Assembly: GCA_002778195.1 (NCBI GenBank)
Contig: PCDI01000009.1
Location: 376,291 to 440,290, forward strand
DNA from: Raffaelea ambrosiae
Lineage: Eukaryota > Ascomycota > Sordariomycetes > Ophiostomatales > Ophiostomataceae
Length of the DNA stretch: 64,000 bases
Direction of reading: 5' to 3'
Positions 45,861 to 57,769 of this stretch are shown piece by piece (position 1 is the stretch's first letter; each line of letters starts with the position of its first letter). Position numbers and translations under genes: made by a program. The notes below the pieces were generated by a model. That model had not been told where the DNA came from and did no database searches. It saw only the letters and a list, made by a program, of their open reading frames with translations.

Positions 45861-48800
45861 ATGGTAGGAAAGGGCATCGACGTGGAGGCGCTGTCTCCGA
45901 GGGATGCTAACGCCCGACGCCCTCGCACCACCGTGGCCGAGCTCAAGAACAAGGCGGCCGCCCACCTCAAGGCCAACAAGGAAAAGGAGCACCCGCCGCC
46001 GCCGCCGCCGTACGTGACCGAGCCGCCCAGTGCTGACCGCAAGGATGGCGCGGTGTACCAGATGGGCAAGCTGCTGGGAAAGGGCGGCTTTGCTGTGTGC
46101 TATTCGGGTGTCCTGGCCGGAACGAAGAAGGTGTTTGCTCTGAAGATTGTGAAGAGCAAGATGCCGACCAAGATGGAGCAAAAGGTGTGTGTGTACAAGT
46201 GAAAGAGGAGAGTGGAAGGAGGAGAGGAGAAGGGGGGGGGGGACAGATGCTAACTGTTGTGCAGTTCCAAACCGAACTCCAAATCCACTCCAAAATGCGG
46301 CATCCCAACATTGTCCAATTCTTCCGCGCCTTTTCCTTTGAGAGCTCCACCTACCTCGCACTCGAGCTGTGCCCCAACGGTTCGCTCATGGACATGGTCA
46401 AGCGGCGCAAGGGCGTCACCGAGCCCGAGGTGCGCTTCTATGCCGTGCAGATTGCCGGCGCCATCAAGTACATGCACGCGAAGGGTATCATCCACCGCGA
46501 TCTCAAGATGGGCAACATCTTCTTGGACAAGAACATGAACGCCAAGATTGGCGACTTTGGCCTGGCCGCGCTGCTGGTTACGGGCCGCGACATGCAGACC
46601 ATCCGCCGCACGACGCTCTGCGGCACGCCCAACTACATTGCGCCTGAGATTCTGCAGAAGGGCCGCCAGGGCCACGACCACATGGTCGACATCTGGAGTC
46701 TGGGCATCATCATGTTCGCCATGCTGACGTCCAAGCCGCCCTTCCAGTCGTCGACCACGGACGAGATCTACCGCCGTGCCAAGGAGCGCGACTACGAGTG
46801 GCCGGCGCGCGACACCAAGTTCATCAGCGACGAGGCCAAGCACGTCGTGGCCTCGATGCTGCAGGAGGCACACATGCGGCCCGACCCCGACTCGATTGTC
46901 GAGCACCCGTTCTTCACTACGGGCTACATGCCCACGCCCGAGGACATCACCCTGCGGCTGCGCGACCTGCCGCCCGAGCGCGATGTCTTTTACCGCCACC
47001 CCTGCAGCGTGCGCATGCAGGAGAAGAACCTCGAGACGCTCAAGGCGATGTGCGCCACCTGCAATGTCGGCCCCTGGAACTCGGTCAAGCTGCTGTCCAA
47101 GGCCGTCTGGCGCGAGATGGCTGCCGAGGAACAGGCGGGCCTGACCCCGGCCATCCCGCTCGCCGACGACATTGTCTACCGTCCATTCGACAGCTGGCTC
47201 CAGGAGAACCAGCTTCTGCAAGGCGGTGGCAGCGGCAGCAGCAGCAGCAGCAGCAGCCGGCAGGCCACAGCAACAGAGCCATCCTCTTCTTCCTCGTCTG
47301 CAGCGGCGACGGCATCGGCAGCAGCGTTGTCTGGCACAGCCCAGCCGCCCTTGGCCGAGTGGACCACAAACGCAGCAGTGGCACCAGGGGCCCTCCTGCG
47401 GGCACCACCACAGAGCTTTGCCGCCCAGCAAAGAGCACAGAACCGGCCGACCAGGAGTTCGGCAACTGCCGCAGCAGCAGCAGCCGCAGAGACACCTGCA
47501 GAGACTGCGGCCACTGCAGCACCAGTCGGCATTGTCCGCCGGCCATCAGCCAAGCGGGACGTGCCTCTGGGCAACGGCCTGTCTCTGCAGGCACGCGAAC
47601 AGCAGCAAGCCGTGTCAAGAACAACGACCAGTGCCACAACTACACGCTCTCAGCGGACACAGCTGCCAAGCAGCAAGCCAGCAGCAACATCAACAGCATC
47701 TGAGAGAAGAGCAGCTCTGCGGTCAACAAGCGCAGGAGACTCTGCTACTACTGTGACTCAGACCACAGCCACAGCAGCGCGGAAATCCAGCCGGACACAT
47801 GCCCACACAGCAGCGGCTTCGTCTGCTCCTGTTGCTTCTGCCACCGCCACCACCTCTTCCTCCTCCTCTTCCACGCCAACACTCACCCTCTTCAGTCCGG
47901 CCGAGTACCAGGAGCGCGTCCCGGGCAGCGAGCCCGACGTCGTGCTGGTCCGTCTGCAGAAGCTCCAGGCCGAGCTGGACCGCGCCCTCAACACCCGCAC
48001 CATGGCCTTTGTGACGGGCCGCGACAGCGTCAAGCCCCCCACCCGGCCGCCGCAGATCGTCGTCAAGTGGGTCGACTACACCAACAAATTTGGGCTGGGC
48101 TATATCCTGAACGACGGCAGCGTCGGGTGCATTCTGCGGACCATCCAGGTGCCGGACAACGGTACTCCGGGAGCAGGAGGCGACCTGCCTCCGGCGTGCA
48201 TCCTCATTCCAGGTGCCGAGCGGCACATCCAGCGCCGCGATGACCCGACGTATGGCGACCGCCACCAGATTGTCCCCATGGCGAGAGACGGTTCCTCTCC
48301 GTCCGGGGTGTACTTTTACGAAAACAAGGGCGAGTCTGGCCTGCACCGTGTGCGTGTCGAGCCCGACCGGTTCCGCGTCGCCGTCGACGCCCGCACGGGC
48401 CAGGCCGGCAAGCTGTCGGCCGGCAAGGACGTGTACGACCACCGCAAGCGGGAGCGGATAGTCCTGTGGAAGAAGTTTGCCAACTACATGCTGGCGTATG
48501 GGCGGGAACTGGACGAGACACCGCCGACTCCCGCGCCGTCAGCGGCAGCGTCTTCGGCTGCAGCCTCATGCACGGAGGCGCCCCCTGTCGTCACGTTCTA
48601 CCAGCGGTTCGGCGATGTCGGGTGCTGGGTCTTTGACGACGGCCACGTGCAGTTCAACTTCCCCGACCACACCAAGATTGTGCTGGATGCGGCGGGCGTG
48701 TGGTGCCATTTCTGGCACTTGCCGGCGGCGGCGGCTTCGCAGCTGGCCGCCACGGGCCAGCTCGACGAGTCGGCCCTGGACGCGCGCAGCGTGCTGTCGT

Positions 48801-49216
48801 ACCCGCTGCAGACGCTGCTGAACTTCGGCACCACAGCGGCCACGGCTTCGAGCCAGTCCACGGGCGTGCGGCGGCGGCCGGTGATCCGCCCGGAGATGCA
48901 GGGCATCCCGGCGGCGAACGACTTCCGGCGCAAGGTGGAGTTTGTGCGGAGTGTGGTGCGGGAGTGGGTGGGCGGCGGCGGGCTGGGCAACAGCGACATG
49001 TCGCGGCAAGGACGGCTGCGGTGGCTGGGCGCGCGCGAGATTACGAAACTGGTTCCGAGCGTAGCCGCTGGCGGCGCTCTGACGACGGTGGCGGTGCCGC
49101 CGACGAAGCATGTGTGGGTGACGATTGGGGCGCGGCAGGGGGATGTGCGGCGGTCGGCCATGGTGGACCCGGCGCGGCCGGCCGAGCTGAGCGAGGATCT
49201 GGAAGAGAGGCGGTAG
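45861..49216 (+). CDS. CDC5: Polo-like kinase (Cdc5/Plk1 family)
   Basis: Mitotic Ser/Thr kinase for spindle poles, mitotic entry and exit and cytokinesis. Exons 45861-46184 and 46265-49216 give 1091 residues; intron donor GTGTGT, acceptor GCAG. Kinase domain about 66-322: GKGGFAVC loop (73-80), Lys95, HRDLKMGN (185-192), DFG at 205-207, and activation threonine T225 in RRTTLCGTPNYIAPE, equivalent to human T210. Polo box 1 contains VVKWVDYTNKFGLGYILNDGSVG with the pincer Trp at 710. Polo box 2 contains VTFYQRFGDVGCWVFDDGHVQFNFPDHTKIVL with the phosphopeptide-binding His910 and Lys912. The linker (about 425-650) is Ser/Ala/Thr/Gln-rich, including a poly-Ser run, and makes the protein about 390 residues longer than yeast Cdc5. 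All catalytic and phosphopeptide-binding residues are intact. Confidence 0.97.
47236..47259. repeat. (AGC)n run encoding polyserine
   Basis: Consecutive AGC codons in the linker of the polo kinase; probable length-variable coding microsatellite. Confidence 0.85.
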
Positions 49217-52103
49217 AAGGGTGTGTGTATGTGTGTGGGGGCTGGGAGGGGAGGGGTGTTTATGTTTTTTCAAGCTTGTCAAGCTTTGGGCCTCGTTCTG
49301 CTTCTACATGTCTCATGGCCGGCGTCTTCTTTTTGTTTGTCTCGAGAGTTTTTGAGTTTTCAAGGTGTTTTGAATTGCATTTTTGGTTTTGCTCTCTTTC
49401 TTTTCCATCGGGCTTCTACCGATCTCTTTGTTCTTGTTGCGTAATTCTCTCTTGGAAATGAACATTCTTGCATGCGTTCCCTTGATTGCTGTCCAGACGT
49501 GAAGTGGTGATATTCCTCCATGCGTGGACAGCCTTTTGATGTGTTGTTCTTCATGCAGGGAGCACCAGCCATCAGGTGATGGAGATACTCGTGCACCAAA
49601 CGACAAACGATACATCAGGCACAAAGGCACACGAGTCACACAATATATTACACGAGACACAAAGATAGCATCTCTTCCACACACTCTCCAGCTGTAACTA
49701 AGATCTGACAAAGACAGGGCAGCACACCCTTGATGGGAATCATTGGAACAGAATGCACCACAGGTCAAGTAGGGGGGGGGGGCAAGAACAGTCCCGTTGT
49801 CATACGCACATGTGCAGCACACACACGGTCCATCGTACTTTCTTTTCTCCTTTTCTGTTTGCATCTTGCCGCTGCTGTGCGACCACACGAGAAGAAAAAG
49901 GACGAGAAAAAGAAGAGAACAAAAGACGGCGAAGACGACTCAGGAGGAAGGCACGGAGAGATAAAGCGGGGCAACTGCTGGAAGGCTGGGAAGGTGCAGC
50001 ACAGCGGGTGCACCAGGCCATCTTGGTTCCCGACCAGCAGCTGGTCGGATGGGTGTGCAGGGCGTTTAGCTGGCCAGGAACAGCACGCACACGCACACAC
50101 ACACACACAGAGAGAACACGCAGTTACCCGCCATACCATACATGCAGACACACAGACACACACCAGACACCTGAAAATGAAAACCGGCCCTGCCGCTCCC
50201 CCCCGTTTTGCCATGCAGGGGCGAGAAAGGAAGAGCGGCCAAAAAAAAAGGCAGCAACTGTCTTACATGGTTCGCTAGTAACTAATATCTTGCACTGTAG
50301 CGAGAAAGCTGAGAACAAGAAAGGCAAGACACGCCACACATGCATTCCGGCTCCTCGAGAAAGGAATGAATGCCGTTGTCCTTGGGCAGCAGTCTACGAC
50401 ACACTGGACAATACGAAACGTGCTCTACTAATACATAGTACATTTTGCACTGTCCCCCGACGGGTACGATGCCCCTGTGAGCTGTCACTTTCGGGTGGGC
50501 GCATGCTGGGTCTGAGGCCTTTGTCCTCTTGTTCCAGGGCATGGCAAACGATTGTGCAAGATACATGGAGCCGTGCTTTCGGTCGAGAATGGGAGACACG
50601 CGTAGACAAAAGCGGGCAGAAAGCGAGCATCGAGCGGACATGTGTGGGTTTCTCTCCTCTTGCCTTGCGTCGAGCTTCCAGAGTACGCTTCCAGAGTGAG
50701 CAACTCCCAGGTGATCCCCGAAGAGAAGGCACGACCAAGCAACGACTCGCCTGAGACACCAAACGGGGACGGACAGACAATGGCACGCCGAGCACTGCTA
50801 AGCAACTACTATGTGGTTAACTACAGAGTAAGAGCCCTTGAAGGAGCCCCACCCCGGGGCGCCTCCCCTCCTTCCCTATTGTGTTGGCCCTTCTGATCCC
50901 ACAGTGGCGGCAACTGCCTGACCGCCGTCTCCCCACTTTCTAACTAATAGCAACTACATACATCGTAGTTAGTCGTGACTCGTACTATGTAGTTAGTCCC
51001 TGCTCCGTCGTCCCTTCCCGTCCTGTCCAGCATCTCTCCTTCCGTTGCAGCCAAACCAACCAGCTCCTGCCCGGACGCTCTTTCCTCCCCGCCCTTGGTC
51101 TGTACGGTCTGTACGGTCTGTAGCTGCAAAGGAGGCCTGTAAGATACACAAACATCCGACGCCCAGCTCCAACCCTTTTCCAACCTCGTTTGTGTGCTTT
51201 TTTCCGCCTCTTTTTTTTCCCGTCTTTTCTCCCCTTCGGAATTCCATCTTGGCTTCTCTTTCATCGCTCGTCGTCCTAGCCCCGTCCGCCCTAGTCATGC
51301 CCACGTTGTAGACCACGCTAGATCGAGGAATAAGTGGACCGCCTTCGAGTCCGCAGCTTGGATCCGTCAATCAGCTTCCCCAAAGCACGACAGATCGACT
51401 GGTCACCTTGCCCATTTGCTCCTCTTTGCCTGTTTCTCGCCCTTCGCTCTTCTCCCTCGCTGCGTCTTTCTGATTCGGGGGGGCTGGCCCGGCTTGCTCT
51501 CTTTCCTGGGTCTGCCCATATTCTGCCCATATTCTGCCCATATTCTGCACACACAGACGTCACGCCCATTGGCACCTGCAAAGGCGTTTGCATCCCTCTT
51601 TTCCACCTTCGCCTTTCTTCCCGCCTCTTGCTGCTTTGCTTTCTTTTTTGGCCCTTTCCCTTGCATTCCAGGCTCTGCGCCTTGCCAACGCTTCTCGCAA
51701 CGGTTTTTCCATTATCTAAATTGTCCTTGCTTTGGCGCCCCGGCGGATCCACACACACAATTCAGCGCACGATAGATAGGAAACCGCCTGTCCTGTTCAG
51801 CGCCCGCAGCAGAAGCCGTCTTGTGTCCAACTGACTGTCAGTTCACCCCCATCCATCAGGGTCTGGGAAAAAGTGGGCAGCCTGGCCCTTTGTGCGCTGC
51901 TGTCGACTCGGGCCTTTCAAGTTCTCTTTCCCTCCCGCGATCCCCTGCTCTCCGGGCTCCCCACCGACGACGACGACGACGACGACGACACCGTTCCCTC
52001 GACCGTGCCGAGATCCCCGCTGGACTACGGCAGCTACTAGGCTGCAGCGTATGCGGCAACACACACCTTTCCACCCGCGGCCCCCAGAACCAGAAGACTG
52101 GTG
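49217..52103 (+). other. 2.9-kb intergenic region and leader of the WD40 gene
   Basis: No credible coding frame. Contains a G-run (49769-49779), TACATAGTA (50432-50440), TACTATGTA (50983-50991), GTTGCTTAG on the minus strand (about 50798-50806), a GTCTGTACG tandem (about 51098-51122), an 11-bp tandem repeat (51512-51544) and a long C/T-rich stretch (51180-51720) typical of a leader. Confidence 0.55.
51512..51544. repeat. 11-bp tandem repeat CTGCCCATATT, 3 copies
   Basis: Three perfect head-to-tail copies in the C/T-rich leader of the WD40 gene. Confidence 0.95.
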
Positions 52104-55100
52104 ATGGACCTGGACGGATCCGACCGCCCCGACCGCCACCTCCTCGAGAACGCATCCGCCCTCGACCACCCCGACGACCAGCACGACCGCGGCCGCGGCC
52201 AGAACAGCCAAAGCCTCCAGAACAGACGGACAGCAGGCCAGGTATCAGCGTTGCCAGCACCCCCCCCGTCTGGGCCGCACTGTTCAGCAGCTGCGTCTTC
52301 CTCTCCGTCGTCCCCGTCGGGATCCCCATCCCTCAAGAGCCTCTTCTCCTTCCACAGAAAGCGCAGCCGTGAGCACGCCAAGGTCCAACGCAGCAAGGTC
52401 CTCAAACGCAGCCGTATGCTCTTCTGTGGAAAGACCACCCATACCAACAGCGGCGATAGCAGCACGAGCAGCACTAGCAGTCACCGCCGCCACCACCACC
52501 AACAACAGAACAACAAGAACATCATCAACAGTGCGAGCCGCACTGGCGCCATCGGGGTCACCAAACCGCATCTACCCGCACCAGGCAATATCTGCCACAA
52601 CACCCCGGACCTGCCTGAGGCGAGCAGCACCAACAGACCCAGCATGACGTACGAGCTGGAGCAACCTGGCCACCCCGGCCAGCCGCCAGATGGCAGCGAT
52701 GGCACAAACCCAACCTCCACACTGCCAAAGGCGGAAGAAGACGCACCAAGCGAACCACCACTCCAGCACGACGCCGACGACGACAACATGGCCATCGAAG
52801 ACAGCATGGTTGACTTGCCCGAGGGCGTGACGGTGGATCTTGGAGGCTTCATGCAAGACATGGCATCGGCTGGGCTGCCGAGCAGCAGCAGCGCGAATGC
52901 CGGAACAGATGCGCAGGCCGGGCCTGACGGAGATGCCGGCCCGTTCGCGGCCCAGCTCGAGGCTGCTCTGGTCCAGTCGCCTCCTCTTGCTATGGCGCCT
53001 CCCCACCAGACGCTGTCTATGGTCGTCGGCCCAGGCTCGGACACCAGTTCCCTCCCGTCGCTGCAGAGCCCGCATCATTCCGACGGTACCAGCAGCAATT
53101 CTGATGCCGAGTCGCCGGACCTGTCCATGACCTATGACGAGGACGCCGAAAACCACGATCCGCTGAGCTTGGCTCCGGCCGAAGCTGCCCAGCACGCTCC
53201 TGCTCAAGTGGCCGCCATTGTACACGCCAATGTACCCGCCCACGCCATGTCTCTCGGCACGGGGGATGAGTTTTCGGCCCCGCTGTCTGCCCCGGCGGTG
53301 TCCGCTCAGGCCGAGGCTGGTGTCCCTGCCGAACAGACGGGACCCCATCCAGCGACGACTGGCGCAGCAAGCGTTCCCCAGACAGCCCCGGCCCCCGAAG
53401 GCATCGTCATGCCCAACAACGCCGGGTCGATCCAATGGCTCCAGAACAACCAGCTTATGGCCCATTTCAGCAACTTTCCGTCCGCCGCGGCCGTACCGCC
53501 GCACGGGCCGGCTGGTCAGGTCCAGAACGGCCAGAACGGCCAGAACGGCCAGAACGGCCTGATCAACCCGAACAACCCGAACAACCCGAGCAACCCGAGC
53601 AACCCGGCCCAGAGCGCCCCTCCCGGACTCGTTAATTTTAATGTTGAGAGCTGGCCTCTGCCTGCGCAGCCTCCCCAGCCGCTGTTTATGAATCCGCTGC
53701 TGCAGGCACAGTCGTCCAATCTCCACCCGACAAACCAGAGCCTCCGCCAGTTTCTTTTAAACTGGGCCATCAAGACGGAGAATCTTAACCGCTCGAGACC
53801 TGGGCCGACCAAGCTGTATGGCCCCTCTGACGCCGACATCCGCCAGCAGTTTAAAGAGGTGCCGACTCTGATCAAGTACGGCGACCTGCAGGGCGAACAT
53901 GGCGACATGCAGGGCATCAATTGGGCTGCCATGGGTGTCACCCGGCGCAAAGCCCGCGAGTACCGGCGCAACATGTTTGTCAACTACGTGAGCTTACGAG
54001 ACTCGGACAGGTGGATGGTAAGTTGACCTTGCCAGTTGACGTTTCTGTTTGTTCTCTTTTTGTGTTCTCTGTTCTCTTTTTGTTCCTTTTGTTCTCTTCG
54101 TGTTCTTTCCATATAGTTTCGCGAGATCTTTTCGTCTTTGTCTGGTTTCCTTTTGGTCGCGTCCTGCCTAACAAAACATGTCTAGTCTACCAATCACCTT
54201 CACACGGGGGGCATGCCACCCAACACCGATTCCTTCTTCCGCTTCCGCCAAATGCATGTCAAGCACCCGGTCCATCTCGCCCACTTCCAGCTGCGCAACC
54301 TCGTAGCCAGTACCTCTCAGACACATGCATTTTATCCGTCCATGCGGACAGTGGTGCGCAAGCTTGACACCGTGACCGGCGTCGACAGCGCGGTCATGCG
54401 ATTTGACTCCGACACACCCGGGGCGCAGATCTCCACCATTGCGGCCGGCCAGGACGTGCTGGTGGCAGGCGGCTTTGCCGGCGAGTACGCCATTATGAAT
54501 CTCAATTCGGAATTTGTTGACGAGAAGCCCTGCAATACCCCCCATTTCAAGGGCCGAGTCACCAACAGCCAGAGCGGCATTTCCAACCACATTGAGATCC
54601 ACCAGCTCCGCGGCGCCGCGGGCCCCTGCGCGGCCTTTGCGTCGAACGACTTGGGTCTGCGTATTCTCGATCTCAGCTCAGAGAAGGTTCTGTCGACCGT
54701 CATGTTCGACTTTGCGGTGAACTGCACGGCCATCTCGCCCGATCGGCGTCTGCGTGTCGTTGTGGGCGATTCGCAGAATGCGTACATTATTGCCGCCGAT
54801 ACCGACCGCGGCTATGTCCACGCCGACGGCGTTCGCAGGCCCGATGTTCTGCAGTGCTTGAAGGGCCACCGAGACTTTGGCTTTGCGTGTGCCTGGGCCG
54901 ATGACGGCTACACCTTGGCGACGGGCAACCAGGACCGGGCCATCAAGATCTGGGATGTACGCAAAGTGTGCGACTCTGGCGGCAACCCGACACCCGTGAC
55001 CACGATGCGCACAGAAATGGCTGGCGCACGCGGACTGCGCTTCTCGCCTCTGGGGTCCGGCAAGCGCGTCCTGGTCGCCGCTGAGGAGGCCGACTTTATC

Positions 55101-55433
55101 AGCATCATCGATGCGCAGACGTACCAGTCGCGCCAGTCGTTTGACATCTTTGGCGAGATTGCTGGCATCACGATGACCAACGACGGACACGACCTCATGG
55201 CGCTCTGCGCGGACCCAGCCCGTGGCGGTCTGCTGCAGTTTGAGCGCTGCGGCGAGGAGATGCTCGCGGCCAATTTTGACCAAGGCTACGAGCCAAATGC
55301 GCTCGACCAAGGATGGCGTGGTTTGACCACGTTCGACTGGCAGACCGCTCCTGGTGTGACCCGACGCGAGCGGCAACGGGCGGCCCGGAGGCGGCTGCGG
55401 TCGGCAGCGGCCCGGAGCCTGATGTCGATGTAG
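52104..55433 (+). CDS. WD40-repeat protein with long low-complexity N-terminus
   Basis: Exons 52104-54017 and 54186-55433 (donor GTAAGT, branch CCTAAC, acceptor CTAG) give 1053 residues. The propeller half starts NMFVNYVSLRDSDRW across the intron, then FFRFRQMHVKHPVHLAHFQLRN. A textbook WD repeat (LKGHRDFGFACAWADDGYTLATGNQDRAIKIWDVRK) is followed by ARGLRFSPLGSGKRVLVAAEEADFISIIDAQT. This corresponds to a fungal WD-protein family with plant relatives; substrate or partner unknown. Residues 1-520 are disordered: KRSREHAKVQRSKVLKRSR is NLS-like, followed by an acidic segment and NGQ/NPNNPSNP repeats (about 473-503). The family is usually shorter, so the N-terminal half may contain an unrecognised intron or a later start, although the frame stays open. 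The true ATG is 52104; the codon before it is GTG. Confidence 0.8.
53521..53612. repeat. Coding tandem repeats (CAGAACGGC and AACCCGAGC-like nonamers)
   Basis: Two adjacent 9-bp arrays encode QNG triplets and then NPN/NPS triplets in the WD40 protein's disordered part. Confidence 0.85.
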
Positions 55434-57769
55434 CCGACAACCAAGCAAACAGAACAATCTAACAAACAACCCCCCTACCCACACAATATACCGCACTCTT
55501 TTCGATCTAGTTGACCCTCGACACTCTCCCAGTATCGACCTCTTGTGTTTTTCCGGGCCGAACTTGCTGCCATTTTTTTTCTTCCAAGGACACCACACAT
55601 TGCATTGGGACAGCGGCATATTTGATTTTGCTTTGCGTTTTGACTTTTTTTTCTCATGCCCTCTTTTCCTTTCGTCTCCGGGCTGCTGCATCCTACAAAG
55701 CCAAATCAGTCATCTTATTGTCTCAAAGTTCTCGTTAATGTGGCTGTTCGGGGGGGGGGAGGAACGCAAGAAAAAAAAAAACATGAAAAGGAGACGACAG
55801 AGGGCCCAGAGGCCTGCAATGGTTGGAACACCCTTTGCAGCGACGTCCTCTCTCTTGTTTCTTTTTCCCCTGTTTTTTTCTTGTTCGATTTACCCGTGTT
55901 TATTTGGAAATGGTGCGTTCGGGCAGCAGCCATGCAAGAGCGTTGGGATGATGCACACGACTGTCATGTTATTGTTTTTCTTTCCCATTACCCTCGGCTG
56001 AATTTTTTCTTTTCCTTTCTTCTTTCTCTCCTTATTTTTTTTGTCAAATTGGATGGAAAGCGAAAAGAAAATACCCCCCCTTTTTTTGGGAAAAGTTCAT
56101 CTTTTCTTATGTTTTTGCCTCAGTCTAGTCAAAAAGAAGACTCAAGGACGAAAACAATACAGATACAAAAGACACGTACAGAGTTTTTTAATAAAAACAA
56201 GTTGCCATACCCCGAAGTGGATGATGCGATGTTCGAACATGCCGAAGCAGCCGTTGAAGCATGGTGACATGAGTTGAAAATCAAGCAAAGTAACGACTCG
56301 ACCTCTCGTCTTTTTCGCTCTAAGTAATCGGGTGATACAATCAATCCGACAAGCGTCAAAGCCAGGACATGCTACTGTAACCACACTGCATATCAGATCC
56401 AACACTGTACGCAGTTAGTGGCCAAAAAGGCACGATACGATGCCACTCTACAGCTTTACAAATGAAAACCAAAACTGGCATCAATATATCCCGTGCTGTC
56501 CACGACCAGCTTTATACGCAAGTTGATGTACCAAGCATGTGGCGGGAGAAGAACCATGGTATCCACGAAACCAGGTAACAAAAGTAAGTACCCATTCACA
56601 ACGGCGGCATGCGAATTCCAACTGTTTCCAGCAAGTAGTATTAGGTGATATTTTAAGAAAGACCAAGCAAAAAGACAGCGTCTTGGTATATACAAAGGAA
56701 GGGCAGATCTCCGTTGGAACGATTCCATACTCGGTGGACGATTTAAAGGAGCCGGTAAGGAAAGAGTAGGCAGGGCACAACTTGGCCCCCCCAAAACATT
56801 AGTTTCCCAAAAAACACAACGCCAGCGTGCCGTAGTAAAAAAAAATAGAAGAGACCTTCCCAATGAGCAGACCAAAGGCGGAGAGAGATTATGTATGCGG
56901 ATGCCCAAAGAAAGACACGTGGTTTTGGGTTGACAGTATTCAAATTTCTTGTGTTTCCTCCTCGTGCAATGCAGAACATGAAGAAAAAAACGAACAAAGA
57001 AAATAATCGACAGAATAAGAGGCTAGAAAGGAGTGTAGTGCAAAAACATCCCAAAAAGTAAACATGCTCATGAACACACACACACACACACCAAAAAAAA
57101 AATCAACATGTTGTTGGTAAATGAGTGGCCATGACGCCGGATGCCTTCCCTCTCCAGAAACAAGACAGCAAAAAAGAGAGAAATGAAATAGAGCGAGACA
57201 AGAGTGAGGCGATGAACCATATCCCAGGAGCAATAGAGGCGGAGAAAGGCCCCCAGCAACATCAAGCAAGTCGCTCTTCGTTAGCATTCGTCTGTGTATG
57301 CGTGTCTTTTAAGCCCACCCTCCCGGACGCTTCGCCTCCCGGGTACTCAGAGCTAAACCGAGAAGCGAAAGCTACTGGTGCACTGCAGCAGTCCCCTTGT
57401 GTGACGTGATCAGTCAGATTGCCACGAGGAAGACTGGGGGCGCCTAAGGTTGTGGAGTCGGGTGCCTGTTCCAGCCCGACGTCCGATTAAGAAAGATCGC
57501 AATTGCGTAAAGTGTAAATTCCATATAGAGCCACCAGCAGAACAGAAATATTAGTTGGACAGCATCCAAAGCCGGAATAAATTTTAGAGACCAAGTGAAG
57601 TCATAATAGGGTATCCCGGAGAGCAAAGAAGATGAACCGGACCAACAGGGAGCCGGGGGACTCTGGGAGAAAACCAAGACGAACGCCAAAATCCCACGTG
57701 GAGCTGAAGCAAAATGCAGTGTGTTTGGTAGTTGTTGGTGACCAAAACGGGAAAAAGACAGCATCTTTT
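55434..57769. other. Convergent intergenic region WD40 gene / SKT5
   Basis: 2.3 kb with A- and T-runs, a G-run at about 55750 and (CA)n at about 57075-57091. No coding frame with family resemblance was found on either strand. Too long to be only two 3' UTRs. Confidence 0.5.

Noticed and set aside
46250..47431. 393-codon open frame on the minus strand
   Set aside because: Exact complement of the polo kinase catalytic domain.
52572..53726. 384-codon open frame on the minus strand
   Set aside because: Antisense of the WD40 gene's low-complexity half; Arg/Gly/Val-rich with no domain.
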